NCBI GenBank assembly: GCA_905221605.1
Contig: CAJNDS010002095.1
Coordinates: forward strand, 111,001 to 175,000
From: Symbiodinium natans
Taxonomy: Eukaryota > Sar > Dinophyceae > Suessiales > Symbiodiniaceae
Reading direction: 5' to 3'
DNA length: 64,000 bases
Below, in pieces: positions 1-11,330 of this stretch; the first letter of the stretch is position 1; every line of letters begins with the position of its first letter. The notes below the pieces were generated by a model. The model saw only the letters and a program-made list of their open reading frames with translations, made no database searches and was not told the DNA's origin. A program made the translations under genes and the position numbers.

Positions 1-45
1 AAAAGTTTCAGCGCCCCAGGGGGCATGATCTCTTGAATGAACAAG

Positions 46-129
46 TTTAGGGTTTAGGGTTTAGGGTTTAGGGTTTAGGGTTTAGGGTTTAGGGTTTAGG
101 GTTTAGGGTTTAGGGTTTAGGGTTTAGGG
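46..129 (+). repeat. Telomere-like array (TTTAGGG)n
   Basis: About 12 nearly perfect TTTAGGG units on the plus strand. It is the first tract in the window and is interstitial, since unique sequence precedes and follows it. Confidence 0.95.
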
Positions 130-494
130 CGACTTTGAGAGGGTTCCGGGGTTGTACCCAAAAGGTCGCACCCCTGGATAAATAAAAAATATTCATTGGA
201 CAAATATGATCAGTTTCATCATGAAAAAGGAGACTTTAACCGAAGACCCTAACCCTAAACCCTAAACCCTAAATCCTAAACATCGAACCTTGCTACACTC
301 ATGAATTTCTGCTGAAGCTGAGGGTCTTAAGAGCTCGAAGGCCAGGGTTTAGTGTTTAGGGTTTAGGGTATAGGGTATAGGGTTTAGGGTTATGCTCTGC
401 AACGCTGCTTGTAGGTCCTCCTGCCAAAACGGCGAAGGAATGATGCTGGCAAGCACTGATCTGTCTGACCTTCCTAAACCTTGAACATTGCCGA

Positions 495-725
495 TGTAGG
501 GTCACCCTAAACCCTAAACCCTAAACCCTAAACCCCAAACCCTGAACCCTAAACCCTAAACCCTAAACCCCAAACCCTGAAACCTAAACCCTACACCCTA
601 AACCCTAAACCCTAGACCCGAACCCTAAACCCTAAACCCTAAACCCTAAACCCTAAACCCTAAACCCTAAACCCTAAACCCTAAACCCTAAACCCTAAAC
701 CCTAAACCCTAAACCCTAAACCCTA
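495..725 (-). repeat. Telomere-like array (CCCTAAA)n
   Basis: About 33 units in CCCTAAA orientation. The left third has point variants; the right part, 620-725, is almost perfect. It ends 30 bases before a plus-strand exon-like island. Confidence 0.95.
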
Positions 726-755
726 AGGGCTCCCATACCCCAAGCCCGCCCCCAG

Positions 756-831
756 CAAGAGTTTCGTGGGCCTGGGTGGCACGGTGGACAGCTCCCGAGG
801 GGGGCGGCAGCTTTTTGTGAAGAGCCTCAGG
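756..831 (+). CDS. Plus-strand exon-like island
   Basis: 76 nt after the pyrimidine-rich acceptor CCCGCCCCCAG, reading KSFVGLGGTVDSSRGGRQLF and VKSLR, with donor AGG|GTTCAGGG directly starting a TTTAGGG-type intron. It ends in phase 0. Confidence 0.5.
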
Positions 832-837
832 GTTCAG

Positions 838-1078
838 GGTTGTGGGTTTAGGTTTAGGGTCTAGGGTTTAGGGTTCAGGGTTTAGGGTCTAGGGTCCAGG
901 GTCTAGGGTTTAGGGTTTAGGGTTTAGGGTTGAGGGTATAGGTTCAGGGCTTGGGGTAGGGTTTAGGGTTTAGGGTTTAGGGTTTAGGGTTTAGGGTTTA
1001 GGGTTTAGGGTTTAGGGTTTAGGGTTTAGGGTTTAGGGTTTAGGGTTTAGGGTTTAGGGTTTAGGGTTTAGGGTTTAG
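838..1078 (+). repeat. Telomere-like array (TTTAGGG)n
   Basis: A degenerate left part is followed by about 17 perfect TTTAGGG units at 957-1077. It starts directly at the putative donor of the exon at 756-831. Confidence 0.95.
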
Positions 1079-2397
1079 ACTTGGGCCTTAGAGGGCTTCC
1101 TATTTAGCAGCTTCAGGGTCCAAGTACATCTTATATAGGTACATGGATCCTTAGGGAGGCCTTAAACACCCCTCGATGGGTGCTCTTGGTTTGGGGTTGG
1201 GGTCCCTGGCGCCTACTTTCGTAGGAGATTGGGGGGAGGGGGGGTGTTCGCCCTAAATCCTAAACCCTAAACCCCCAAACCCGTTAGACATGGCCAGCCC
1301 AGGGTTCAGGGTTTAGGGTTCAGGGTTTAGGGTTTAGGGTTTAGGGTTTAGGGTTTAGAGTTTCAGCTTTCGGGAGTTTGGGGTTTAGGGAAAAAAACTC
1401 GAGCGTCACGCTGGGAAGTCGGAAAAACACCCGGAACCCAATCACCACAAATCAAATCGACTAACTGCAGTCAGAAGACGTAAAACAGCATGCGCAAGCA
1501 GCAAGGAGTGTATCGTCCATGCTCAACCCTAAACCCTAAACCCCTACACCCTGAACCCTAAACCCTAATATCCGTCCTTGCAGCCCTGACCGCCCCAAGC
1601 CCTCAATCTCCAAACCCTTGGCCCAAAAGCTCGCAGCCTGCGCGCTCCTTGTAAGCTGTAGGGTTTAGGGCTCGGGGCTCGAAACCATACATGGGTCCTC
1701 TAAACCAGATACTGCAGGCTCTTGCATTGCACGGACAGCAGCAGCCAAGCAGCCCAAACCGACCCTTCTTCGACACCTTCACCTGCCAGGTGTGAAGGTG
1801 TAGGGGTTTACACTGAACTTTGGGGCTAAACACAACACCCTATACACTATAAACCCCAAACTCTAAACCCTCAACCCGAAACCCTCAACCCTAAACCCTA
1901 AACCCTACCCTGAACTCCTCTGGGGAGGGCTAACCCCTTCCCCCTTTTACTAAAGACCACCCTCATAATTAAAACACTTTCCGGAAAATATCCAAAAAAC
2001 ATGTTTAAAACCCAATTTGAATTGGGGGGGGGGGGTCAAGCCTCCAATAAACCCCTCAACACAAATAAAACCCTCAGAGGGTTTAGGCTTTGGGTCTAGG
2101 GTTAAGGGTTTAGGGCTTAGGGTTAAGGGTTGAGGGTTTAGGGCTTAGGGTTAAGGGTTTAGAGTAATTGATTACTTGAGTAACCCTGAAGTCTAATTAT
2201 GACACTTCGATAAAGAAACCTCCCCCTAGTAATAACAACACATTTCGAGCTTTTGTTGGGGGACGGGGGGGGGGGGGGGGGGAGGGCGTTTAAGATCAGG
2301 GGGAAGGGATTAGTTTGACATGGCCTTGGGTGCCATGATTGGGGGGAGGAAAGGAGGGGCGCTTATGAGGAAGCCTGGAAGTTGAGGGCTTAGGGTT

Positions 2398-2482
2398 TTT
2401 TGGGTTTAGGGTTTAGGGTTTAGGGTTTAGGGTTTAGGGTTTAGGGTTTAGGGTTTAGGGTTTAGGGTTTAGGGTTTAGGGT
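2398..2482 (+). repeat. Telomere-like array (TTTAGGG)n
   Basis: About 12 perfect TTTAGGG units, followed by G/T-rich degenerate sequence to about 2800 in which GGGTTTTTGGGT-like words recur. Confidence 0.95.
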
Positions 2483-2834
2483 TCAGGGCTTTAGGGTTTT
2501 TGGCCGTTAGCGTTCTGGGGTTTTTGGGTGTTAGGGTTTTTGGGTTTGTTTTCCTTTGGGTGTTCGGTTTTTCGGTTTGGGGTTTTAGAGTTTGGGGTTC
2601 TTGGGTTTTCGGGTGTTAGGGTCTTTGTGTGTTCGGGCTTGTGGGTTGTAGGGTGTGGGGTTTTGTGGTGGGGTTGGCAGTGCTTAGGGTTTTTTTTGTT
2701 TTGGGTTTTCTGTTTTTGGGGATTAATGGTTTTTGTTTTTTGGTATCCTTTGGGTTTTAGAGTTTTTGGGTTTCACAGGAGGGTTTATGGATTCTAGGGT
2801 TTCGTGGTTTTAGGGTAACCCCTTGAGCTTTCAG

Positions 2835-3663
2835 GGACTACCCGCTGAAGTCAGTAAGCCCTGTTGAAGTTGCTTAGAGGTTTAGCGTGGAGTTGAGGAG
2901 TGGAAGGTGTTGGGTCTTGTCTTTTTCCAGTCTACGGCTCGGGGTACCATGGCCCCTGTTGCTTGGCTTGGGTGTTGGATTTTGGGTCCGGGGTTTAGGC
3001 TTTAGGACTTGCTGTTTGGGGCTAACCGTTAACCCCACCCACCCTCAGGATCAGACCCCATCGCACCCCTAACCAAACCTAAATCCTCAAAACCCGAAAG
3101 TCAGCCCTACCCCTAAATCCTAAGCCTAATATGTCCTCTCAACCCAAACCCCCAGCCCGCAACCCTGAACCCGAAACCCGAAACCCCAAACCCTAAACCC
3201 CAAACCCTAAACCCTGAACCCTAAACTTAAATCCAAAAGCAAGCGCCTAACCCCAAGAGGCCTGCACCGCGAACCCTCAACTATACTCCCCTTAGAACCT
3301 TAATAAAAGTAATATTTGTTAATACCCTCTTGGGTTTTAGATAAACAAAAATGAAAAATGATTCCCACAGGGGGATATAGTCAACTCTGAACCCTACTCA
3401 GCCCTCAACCCTTCTGAACGGGTCCAGAGAACCCCGAACTCTTCATACAAGGTGCCCGATTAGCCCAAAACAAGTCCAAAAGCAACAGCCCAAAGAACGA
3501 AGAAAGACCCTTTGAGCTGTGAGACCTAAACCCCTAACCCCTAAACCCTAAACCCCTAAACCCCTAAACCCTAAACCCTAGAGCCTAAACCCTAAACCCG
3601 CCTTGAACCAGCTCGTCCACTCCGTTGGTGGCATCGTCCGCCTCAATGGGTTGAAGCTCCAGG
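2835..3663 (+). CDS. Two small plus-strand exon-like islands
   Basis: 2835-2853: 19 nt between GAGCTTTCAG and canonical donor GTAAGCC (GLPAEV or DYPLKS). 3612-3663: after TTGAACCAG, reading LVHSVGGIVRLNGLKLQ and ending before GCTTTATG (GC donor). Their phases can be made compatible with the neighbours but not uniquely. Confidence 0.3.
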
Positions 3664-4740
3664 GCTTTATGACTATAGGATGGCCCTTAAACCCCCCTGA
3701 AAAGGGTTTAGGGTGTAGGGTTTAGGGTTAAGGCCTAAGTATGATCCTCTTAAACGCCAAAAGGGAAAATGTAACATGTTCCAAGGGCCTACCTAGTTGA
3801 GCAGGGCTTACGTAGGGTTTACATTTACAGGGCTTATTGGCCTCTTACGTAGAGGCTTATGCCTTGGGGTAGCCCGGAAACCATATTATGATAAAACAAG
3901 CCCCTTGGGCATACCCTTGAAAAGAAATTAAGGGGAATGGTGAAATCCTCCTGTATATTCTCCTGACCTAGGTCAAAGGGTATGGGTGTGAGGTATGTTG
4001 AACGATGCTTAGAGCTTAGGGTTTTGTTTGGGAACTCTTCGAGGGCCTTGTTCCAGGTGAGGGGGCTGAGGAGTCTATGGATTTAGGGGATTGAGGGCTT
4101 TAGTGGTGACGGGGGTTTAGAGTTCAGGGTTAGGGTTTAGGGTTTAGGGATTTGGGTTTCGGGATTTGAGTTTAGGGTTTAGGGATTAGGGTTTCGGGTT
4201 TAGGGGTGCAAGGTTTTAGGGTTTCGGGGTTTAAGGGAGTCGAGTCCAGAGGCAGGGCAGTTCCTTTGTAAAATGGGCCCAAACCCAGTAGCGAAACTTT
4301 TCGTTTGACGCGCCCAGCACCCAAACGCAAAACACCCCAATCAAACACCGATCCCCCAGCCCCCAACCCCCCTCAACCCCTCGCCCCTCAACAGCTAAAC
4401 CGCTTAGCCGTTTAACCCGAAAGCCCAAACCCCAAACCACACAGTGGAAGCCCAAACCCTACACCTTAAAGCATCTTAAGCCCCGAGTCGTGGCGGCCTA
4501 AACCCTAAACCCCACACCCCAAACCCCAAACCCCAAACCCTAAACCCTAAACCCTACCCCCTGAAGGCGAAGTTTGGCGTGCTCTAGTTTGGTGGTGACT
4601 TCGAGGATAAAGGGCTCACGCCTTGGGGCTTGCAGTTTAGGGTTTAGGGTTTTTTGGGATTCCGGGGTTTAGGGATTCTGGGTTTTAATCATCGGAGCTT
4701 TAGGCTTGGGTTCAGGATCTGGGGATTAGGGTTTGGATTT

Positions 4741-4880
4741 CAGTTTAGGGTTTAGGGTTTAGGGTTTAGGGTTTAGGGTTTAGGGTTTAGGGTTTAGGGT
4801 TTAGGGTTTAGGGTTTAGGGTTTAGGGTTTAGGGTTTAGGGTTACGGGTTAAGGGTTAAGGGTTAAGGGTTTAGGGTTTC
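4741..4880 (+). repeat. Telomere-like array (TTTAGGG)n
   Basis: About 14 perfect TTTAGGG units, then three TTAAGGG units, ending just before the acceptor of the exon at 4906-4972. Confidence 0.95.
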
Positions 4881-4905
4881 GGGTTTAGGGTTCCTTGCCC
4901 TTCAG

Positions 4906-4972
4906 TCTCAGCCACGTGGTGGACAGGAGTAGGCCCGTGTCGGTGGTGGACATGCTCATGCTCCTTGCAACC
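4906..4972 (+). CDS. Plus-strand exon-like island with telomere-repeat donor
   Basis: 67 nt after TTCCTTGCCCTTCAG, reading LSHVVDRSRPVSVVDMLMLL and AT, ending ACC|GTTTAGGG. Confidence 0.5.
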
Positions 4973-5252
4973 GTTTAGGGTTTAGGGTTTAGGGTTTAGG
5001 GTTTTGGGTAACCCCAAACCCTAAGCCTAAACCCTAAACTGCAAACCCGAAATCCCAAACCTTAAACCGCAACCCCCAGACCGCAACCCCTACACCCCAA
5101 GCCCCAAACCCTAAACCCTAAGCCCTAAGCCCTAATCCCCAAACCCTAAACCCCAAGCCCTGAACCCTAAACCCCAAACCCTGCACCCTAAGCCGTAAAA
5201 CGCTAGATACCCCAAGGCTGCAGCTGTTGGGTGCCGAGTTGGGGCGAGGCTT

Positions 5253-5356
5253 AGGTTTAGGGTTTAGGGTTTAGGCTTTAGGGTTTAGGGTTTGGGGTTT
5301 GGGGTTTAGGGTTTAGGGTTTAGGGTTTAGGGTTTAGGGTTTAGGGTTTAGGGTTT
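5253..5356 (+). repeat. Telomere-like array (TTTAGGG)n
   Basis: About 14 units with a few point variants, right half perfect. Confidence 0.95.
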
Positions 5357-5446
5357 AAAGTTAGGGGTCTGGCGGTTACAGCCAGGGCTTAGGGTTCGGG
5401 GACTCGGGCCCCCGCACAAGAAGCCCCAGGAGAAGGGGCTGCTAAT

Positions 5447-5567
5447 TGAAGGCAAGTCTAGGGCATTGCGTTCAAGTAGGGTTCGCGTTTTGAAGGCAAG
5501 TCTAGGGCATTGCGTTCAAGTAGGTTTGAGTCTTGAAGGCAAGTCTAGGGCATTGCGTTCAAGTAGG
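5447..5567 (+). repeat. Three-copy 43-44 bp direct tandem repeat
   Basis: A 34-base core starting TGAAGGCAAGTCTAGGGCAT and ending GTTCAAGTAGG occurs at 5447-5480, 5491-5524 and 5534-5567. The cores are identical. The 9-10 base linkers differ slightly. It is not telomere-derived and no frame is favoured. Confidence 0.9.
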
Positions 5568-5887
5568 GTTTGAGTTTTAGTGGGAGTCTTAACCCAAAGC
5601 CTGAGGACCCGAAACCCTAAACCTTAAACCCGAAACCGCCCTAACCCTAAACCCTTACACCCTTCAAAACACTGTAGGGTTCAGGGTTCAGGGTTCAGGG
5701 TTCAGGGTTCAGGGTTTAGGGTTTAGGGTTTAGGGTTTAGGGTTTAGGGTTTGGTAGGGTCTTAAAGCCCCAGACAAGCCTCCATCGACCCTCAGAGGCG
5801 ATGTGCTTCGATGTTGCAGGAACTCAGATGGCCCCCCCACCATTAGGACACATCTTCTCACTTCGAGCCATGAAGCCACTCGAGGCT

Positions 5888-6001
5888 TAAACCCTAAACT
5901 CTAAACCCTAAACCCCTAAACCCCTAAACCCCTAAACCCTAAACCCTAAACCCTAAACCCTAAACCCTAAACCCTAAACCCTAAACCCTAAACCCTAAAC
6001 C
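5888..6001 (-). repeat. Telomere-like array (CCCTAAA)n
   Basis: Starts with CCCCTAAA octamers, then about 10 perfect CCCTAAA units. Confidence 0.95.
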
Positions 6002-6067
6002 ATGCTCAGGTCCTGCCCCGGACACCGGCGTGCATGTGCGCGCCCGAGCAGCAGTCAAGAACCAGGG

Positions 6068-9000
6068 TCACGCAACATGGAGGGTTCCATAGCGCTGTTC
6101 CTTATCCGGGCTTCGCGGCAGCTGGGCGTACTCTAAACCTAAACCCTGAATGCTACACGCTAAACCCTAAACCCTAAACCCTAAGCCCTAAACCCTAAGG
6201 ATGTACCCGACTCCATAGCGAGCGAAGGAAGCCACCAGCTTGAAGGGCTGAAGTGACTGGAAAGGGGCCGCAGCGAAGGCTGGAACCCCAAACCCTAAAC
6301 CCTACTTCAGCCTAAAGGCGGGTTTAGGGTTTAGGGTTTAGGGTTTAGGGTTTAGGGTTTAGGGTTTAGGGTTTAGGGTTTAGGGTTTAGGGTCCAGGGG
6401 GTTTGAAGCTTAGGGCTCAGGGAGTTCGTTTTTTCCCACAGATGTGCAAAGGCACGGAACCTGAACGGCTTTAGGGCTAAGGTTTTAGGGTTATGGGTTT
6501 AGGGTTTAGGGTTAAGGGTTTAGGGTTTAGGGTTAAGGGTTTAGGGTTAAAACTTGGGATGTTCCCCCTTATATGAACAGTCCTGAATATGGATTCCATT
6601 ACCCAATATTCTAATCCATATTACGGACTGTTAGTATAAGGGGGAACAGCTCAAGTTTAGGTTTTAAAACCCATTTCTAATTGCCCTTTCACGGATTCGG
6701 GATCAAGTAGTTTGGTTTGGTGTTTCATTGCAAAGTTCAGGGCTCCTACTCCCACCCTACGGGTACAGTACACCAAACCCGACACCGTAAACTGTACTGA
6801 CCCTAAACCCGAAGCCCGAAACCCGAACCCTAACCCTAAACCCTAAACCCTAAACCCTAAACCCTAAACCCTAAACCCTAAACCCTAAACCCTAAACCCT
6901 AAACCCTAAACCCTAAACCCTAAACCCTAAACCCTAAACCCTAAACCCTAAACCCTGACCACCGCATGGTGCGGTGCTCCTCTGTAAGGAGGCCATGCTC
7001 AGCGTCCTCGAGGGTATCTTGTCCTGCATGGACATCTGGGGCGAAAAACCTCAAATCCATGAGCCCTAAACCAAAGAAAGCCTTCATGAGCCCTAAACCA
7101 AAGGAAACCACAACATGATCTAAACGCTATACCTTGAACCCTAAAATTCAAAAACCTGGGCCTAAATCCTGAATCCCAAAGCCTTAAACCCTGGAAAAGG
7201 GAAAGGCGCCGCGAAAACCCTGCAGCCCTGCGCCGTAGAACCCGCAAGACGAGCCGCCCAAAACCTTCATGTAAAGAGAAGAGGAAAGAAAGAGCATTTA
7301 GGGTGTAGGGTTTAGGGTTCAGGGTCTAGGGTTTCGGCTTCAGCGTTCAGGGTTTCCGGTGTCGGGTTTAAGGTTTAAAGCCCAGAGCTTCCGAAACCCC
7401 TTAGTCAAGGAACATTCCGCGAAAGATATGCCCATACCCGTGAATTACGGAACATTCCTCAGTCATTCTACGAACCCTCTAGTACAAGTAGGCCCTATGA
7501 ACCATAGAAGACACTGAAACCTCAACTCCTAAACCTTAAACCTCAACTCAACTCTATAACCTCTGTGAGCCCCCGAGACCCCAAACCCTAAACCCTAAAC
7601 CCTAAACCCTAAACCCTAAACCCTAAGCCCTAAACCCTAAACCCTAAACCCTAAACCCTGAACCCTAAACCCAGATGAGCTGAGCTGGTGGTGGACCAGT
7701 CCTGCAGGGCGAACGATCCGGCTGATGACGAGGCCTGACGGGGTTGAGGGTTACTAGTCCTTAATGGGTTAGGGTTAAGGGTTAAGGGTTAAGGGTTAAG
7801 GGTTAAGGGTTAAGGGTTAAGGGTTAAGGGTTAAGGGTTAAGGGTTAAGGGTTAAGGGTTTAGGGTTTGGGGTTTGGGGTTTTGGGGTTTGGGGGTTTGG
7901 GGGTTTGGGGGTTTTAGGATTGGGGTTTTAGGGGTTAGGGTTTGGATCTTCCCCCTTCTACTAGCATTCCTTAATGGGCGATTTTAGTACCCCTGATTAC
8001 AATCCCTATTAACGACTTTGTGTTTCAGGGGGAGCATCCTAAGCTTAGGGTCAGAACCCTGAAAATCAGGGTTTGGGGTTCAAGGGAACCTTCAACAAAC
8101 GGTTGTGGGGGCCTTGATGGGTCTAGGGTCTAGGGTCTAGGGTCTAGGGTCTAGGGTCTAGGGTCTAGGGTCTAGGGTCTAGGGTCTAGGGTCTAGGGTC
8201 TAGGGTCTAGGGTTTAGGGTTTAGGGTTTAGGGTTTAGGGTTTAGGGTTTAGGGATGCAAAGGCGCAAGAGCTTAGTTCGAATCGTCTGGGGGATCCTAG
8301 AACAGCAAGGCTTCACACCAGCCCTTGGGGCTCTGTAGGGTTTAGGGTTTAGGGTTTAGGGTTTAGGGTTTAGGGTTTAGGGTTTAGGGTTTAGGGTTTA
8401 GGGTTTAGGGTTTAGGGTTTAGGGTTTAGGGTTTAGGGCTAGCATATGAAGTAGTTGGCTTGTTTTGTGTTCTTGGAGGGGGGGGAGTGCTCGTGCCTTG
8501 CCCTGCCAAATGCAAGAGTACCTGCGGACTACACAGTGCATGTCACATGCTTTCACGAACCTTATAACCCTCAACCCCATAACCCTCAAGCGGCCTCGAT
8601 GTTGTGCACTTCTTGCTGGGGATTACATGCAGCTGTCTCCTTAAGAAGACATTGAAAAAGGCCGTCCCTGAGGCAAGGAATGAAAGACTCTGCGCCCTAA
8701 ACCCTACTGCTGTATGGCTCAGTGGCCCAGAAGCTATATTCTAATGAGGGTACCCTTTTTGGGCTTGGTTACTTTAACCAACATGAGGGGAAAAGGCTCC
8801 TACTAGGCCACCATGATAGGGGGGCCCTCTTCTCGGCCTCTCCCGACGCGGCAGCGTCAACCGCATTGTCAGCTTCTTTCGAGGGGCTGGCCTCAGGAGG
8901 ATAGTTGGAGAGATAAGCTCAGGATTGTCGAGCCCTAAACTCTAAACCCTAAAAGTCTTAGAACCCAAACTCTAAACCCTCAACCCTGAACCTCAACAAT

Positions 9001-9294
9001 TCGAAAGATTGCCCCGTTCTAGACTCCTTGCGTAATTGGTCTTAGATGAGGTCTCAGGAGTTCCGGTCACTAGCCGGGATACGAGTTCAGGGTTGAGGGT
9101 TCAGGGTTCAGGACTTAGGGTTTCAGGTTCAGGGTTGAAGGTTTAAGGGCTTCAGGGTGCTTTCAAGGGCTTACAGGGTTTACAGGGCTTTAGGGTTCAT
9201 AGGGCTCATCAGGGTTTATTTCGGATTTAGGATCAAGAGCTATCAGGTACCACTATTAGTGTGACTACCACTACTACGATTACTACTACTACTG

Positions 9295-9370
<76 letters not shown>

Positions 9371-11096
9371 GCCTACGCCTACGCCTACGCCTACTACTAC
9401 TACTGCTACTACTTCTACTACTATTCCTACTAGTCCTAGTACTAGTACTAGTACTATGACTACTACGACGACGACTACCACGACGACGACGACGACGACG
9501 ACGATTTCTGTTACTAGCAAGTCCATCCCGCGGACGCAAATACTTTCTTGGAGCTCCTTGCCACTGAGGAGTTTGTAAAAATGATCCACCAGCTTGGGCC
9601 CGCCTTTGTGAGTTCTACGAGTAAGTACAGGTCAGGGTTTAGGGTTTAGGGGTCTAGGAGTTTAGGAGTTCAGGAGTTTAGGGGTTAAGGTATTAGGAGT
9701 TTAGGAGTTTAGGGGTTAAGGGGAGCAAGGTGAGGGCTTAATCATAAACCCGAAACCCTAAATCTTGGGGCTTGGGGTCGCCACGAACCGTATCAGAACC
9801 GTCTTCTTGCCAGACTGGCCTCCAAGGCTTCGAGCCCTGGGGCTCAAGGTTTTTTGAAGGGTTTAGGGTTACAGGTTTAGGGTTTACCTTGATCAATGCC
9901 TCCGTGTAAGACGCACGAAAGACACATCAGGGTCTCGGTCCATGGTGCGCGGTATAGGCTTTTCAGGGTCTCAAGGTGGGGCGCGGCCTAGGGCCTAGGG
10001 CAAGGTGTGTGGCAGACTGGGAGGGCGATGGTAGGCACGTTTTTTTTGGCCGTGGTTCAAAAGGGCACATTCCCACGGGAACGCGCGGCAAGTGGCAGAT
10101 GTAGGTTTGCCGTGCAAATCAAATACTTTGCGGAGGAAAAGCAGCGGCTGCTGCCGAATGGTCCCCGAATGGTCCCCGAATCGTGTCCGGATTGGTCTCC
10201 GAATGGTCTCCGAATGAACCGCGTCTCCGAATGGGTCTGGGTTGGATCTAACAGGGGGGGGGGGGGGGGGGCGCCGGGTTCAGTTTGAGCAGTTTGGGGT
10301 TTAGGTTTTGTAGGGTTTAGGTCTTAGGGTGTAGGCTGGCTGGGTTTCGGGTTTAGGGTTCAGGATGAACAGTGTGACGCGTGTACAGTATAGGCCCCCA
10401 ATTCGGCCCCCCCAATTCGATGCTGTTTCAAATCCAGGAACTCATCAGACCAACCACTTTTTGGCACCCAAAACAACCCGGTCCTCGCCGCAATTTGTGA
10501 CCAACGCCGACCCGCCCATGGACCCAACTCCTGCCGCATGCCTGGCCCAACTCCCAACCGTTTTTTCGGAGCCCGAAACTGCTTATGCACCCCTGTCTCA
10601 AGGTTTACCCCAAACTAGACCCTGAACCTTAAACCCTGAAACCCCAAATCCTTAGCCCTAAGCCCTCAACCCTTGGCCCTAAACCCTAAACCCTAAAGCC
10701 TGAACCCTAAACCCTAAACCCTAAACCCTAAACCCTAAACCCTTAACTCTAAACCCTAAACCCTAAACCCTAAGCCCTAAACCCTTAGCCCTAGACCTCC
10801 TCCCCTTCTAGTCAGGCCCCCCCAAAAATAAAGAAGGTTCTTCCTTACAAGAGAAATACAGGGATTGTTGTTGTTGTTGTTTTTTTTTTTTTGTTTCACT
10901 TTTTTGGGGTTCTTAAGCAAACAGTAGTAGCACTTAACAATAAACCCTAAACCCTGAAACCCTTAAAGCCTTAAACCCTAAACCCTAAACCCTAAACCCT
11001 AAACCCTAAACCCTAAACCCTAAACCCTAGGGTTTGTTCTAGTGAGGACCCCGCTGCCTGCTCCGACACGGCCTCGCGCACTTTGGACGCCTCCAT
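6068..11096 (-). CDS. Gene model F, at least six exons, function unknown
   Basis: Minus-strand spliced model. Exon 1 at 11050-11096 starts with ATG, preceded by TCAAAG|C, and reads MEASKVREAVSEQAAG. It ends with 2 spare bases and a GT donor. Exon 9785-9827 starts with 1 base (LGGQSGKKTVLIRF, GT). Exon 7671-7734 starts in phase 0 (SFALQDWSTTSSAHL) and its donor is the telomere word G|GTTTAG. Exon 6960-7023 starts with 2 bases (QDTLEDAEHGLLTEEHRTMR, GT donor). Phases match across these four. Exon 6194-6256 (PFKLVASFARYGVGYILR, donor AGG|GTTTAG) joins in phase to 6068-6100, which ends EQRYGTLHVA-stop. A linking exon between 6960 and 6256 is missing; about 6420-6465 (FRAFAHLWEKTNS) is a candidate. 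GKK resembles a nucleotide-binding turn but does not fit the Walker A pattern. No family is recognised. Confidence 0.5.
6551..6657. mobile_element. Family 1 inverted-repeat (MITE-like) element, copy 1
   Basis: 107 bp foldback. The left end AACTTGGGATGTTCCCCCTT pairs with a right end that reads, in complement, AACTTGAGCTGTTCCCCCTT. The termini continue as TATA-AACAGTCC. Seven related copies or remnants lie in the window. It has no coding capacity, so it is a candidate non-autonomous DNA transposon. A target-site duplication is not clear. Confidence 0.8.
6829..6957 (-). repeat. Telomere-like array (CCCTAAA)n
   Basis: About 18 nearly perfect units. In model F this array is the intron sequence beginning at the donor of the exon 6960-7023. 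Confidence 0.95.
7573..7672 (-). repeat. Telomere-like array (CCCTAAA)n
   Basis: About 14 units, ending at the donor of the exon 7671-7734. Confidence 0.95.
7762..7862 (+). repeat. Variant array (TTAAGGG)n
   Basis: About 14 uniform units of TTAAGGG, a one-base variant of the telomere heptamer, then passing into TTTAGGG and TTTGGGG. Confidence 0.95.
7943..8046. mobile_element. Family 1 MITE-like element, diverged copy
   Basis: It shares the CTTCCCCCTT ... ATTCCTTAATGGG left half and the GGGGGAGCATCC right end with family 1. The terminal pairing is partly eroded. Confidence 0.6.
8119..8254 (+). repeat. Variant array (TCTAGGG)n followed by (TTTAGGG)n
   Basis: About 13 uniform TCTAGGG units switch abruptly to about 6 TTTAGGG units. 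Confidence 0.95.
8253..8334 (+). CDS. Plus-strand island bounded by telomere repeat at both splice sites
   Basis: 82 nt. The acceptor is TTTAG|GG of the preceding array. The frame reads MQRRKSLVRIVWGILEQQGF and TPALGA. The donor is CT|GTAGGGTTTAGG. It lies inside an intron of minus-strand model F, so either the strand assignment or the model may be wrong. Confidence 0.35.
8337..8438 (+). repeat. Telomere-like array (TTTAGGG)n
   Basis: About 14 perfect units. Confidence 0.95.
8722..8812. mobile_element. Family 3 MITE-like element, diverged copy
   Basis: GTGGCCCAG at the left pairs with CTAGGCCAC at the right. The interior shares GAGGGTACCCTTTTTGGG and TTGGTTACTTT with other family 3 copies. 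Confidence 0.55.
9254..9520 (+). repeat. (ACT)n / (ACG)n trinucleotide microsatellite
   Basis: ACT repeats with blocks of ACGCCT, ACTAGT and finally (ACG)n. Long frames on both strands (poly-Thr, poly-Val, poly-Ser) are by-products of the repeat. Confidence 0.95.
10150..10240 (+). repeat. Short tandem CCGAATGGTC-type repeat
   Basis: The word CCGAATGGTC or close variants occurs six times in about 80 bp, followed by a G run at 10,253-10,270. Confidence 0.7.
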
Positions 11097-11133
11097 GCTT
11101 TGAGGCTTCGCGTGGGGATTAGGGTCTCGGGCA

Positions 11134-11330
11134 GGGTTCAGGGTTCAGGGTTCAGGGTTCAGGGTTCAGGGTTCAGGGTTCAGGGTTCAGGGTTCAGGGT
11201 TCAGGGTTCAGGGTTTAGGGTTTAGGGTTTAGGGTTTAGGGTTTAGGGTTTAGGGCTAGGGTTTAGGGTTTAGGGTTCAGGGTTTAGGGCTTAGGGCTTA
11301 GGGTTTAGGGTTTGGGGTTTCAGGGTCGCA
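11134..11330 (+). repeat. Variant array (TTCAGGG)n then (TTTAGGG)n
   Basis: About 12 uniform TTCAGGG units, then TTTAGGG with scattered variants. Confidence 0.95.

Noticed and set aside
1..1080. A true chromosome end (telomere)
   Set aside because: Arrays occur in both orientations, are interrupted by unique sequence, and recur throughout 56 kb.
4573..4621. Minus-strand island TTKLEHAKLRLQ versus plus-strand FGGDFEDKGLTPWGLQ
   Set aside because: Both strands read well and splice signals do not decide, so it was not assigned.
9233..9589. Long poly-Val, poly-Ser and poly-Thr frames
   Set aside because: They only translate the (ACT)n/(ACG)n microsatellite; all frames and both strands are open.
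9785..9827. Walker A nucleotide-binding motif (GGQSGKKT)
   Set aside because: The spacing G-x4-GK-(S/T) is not met.
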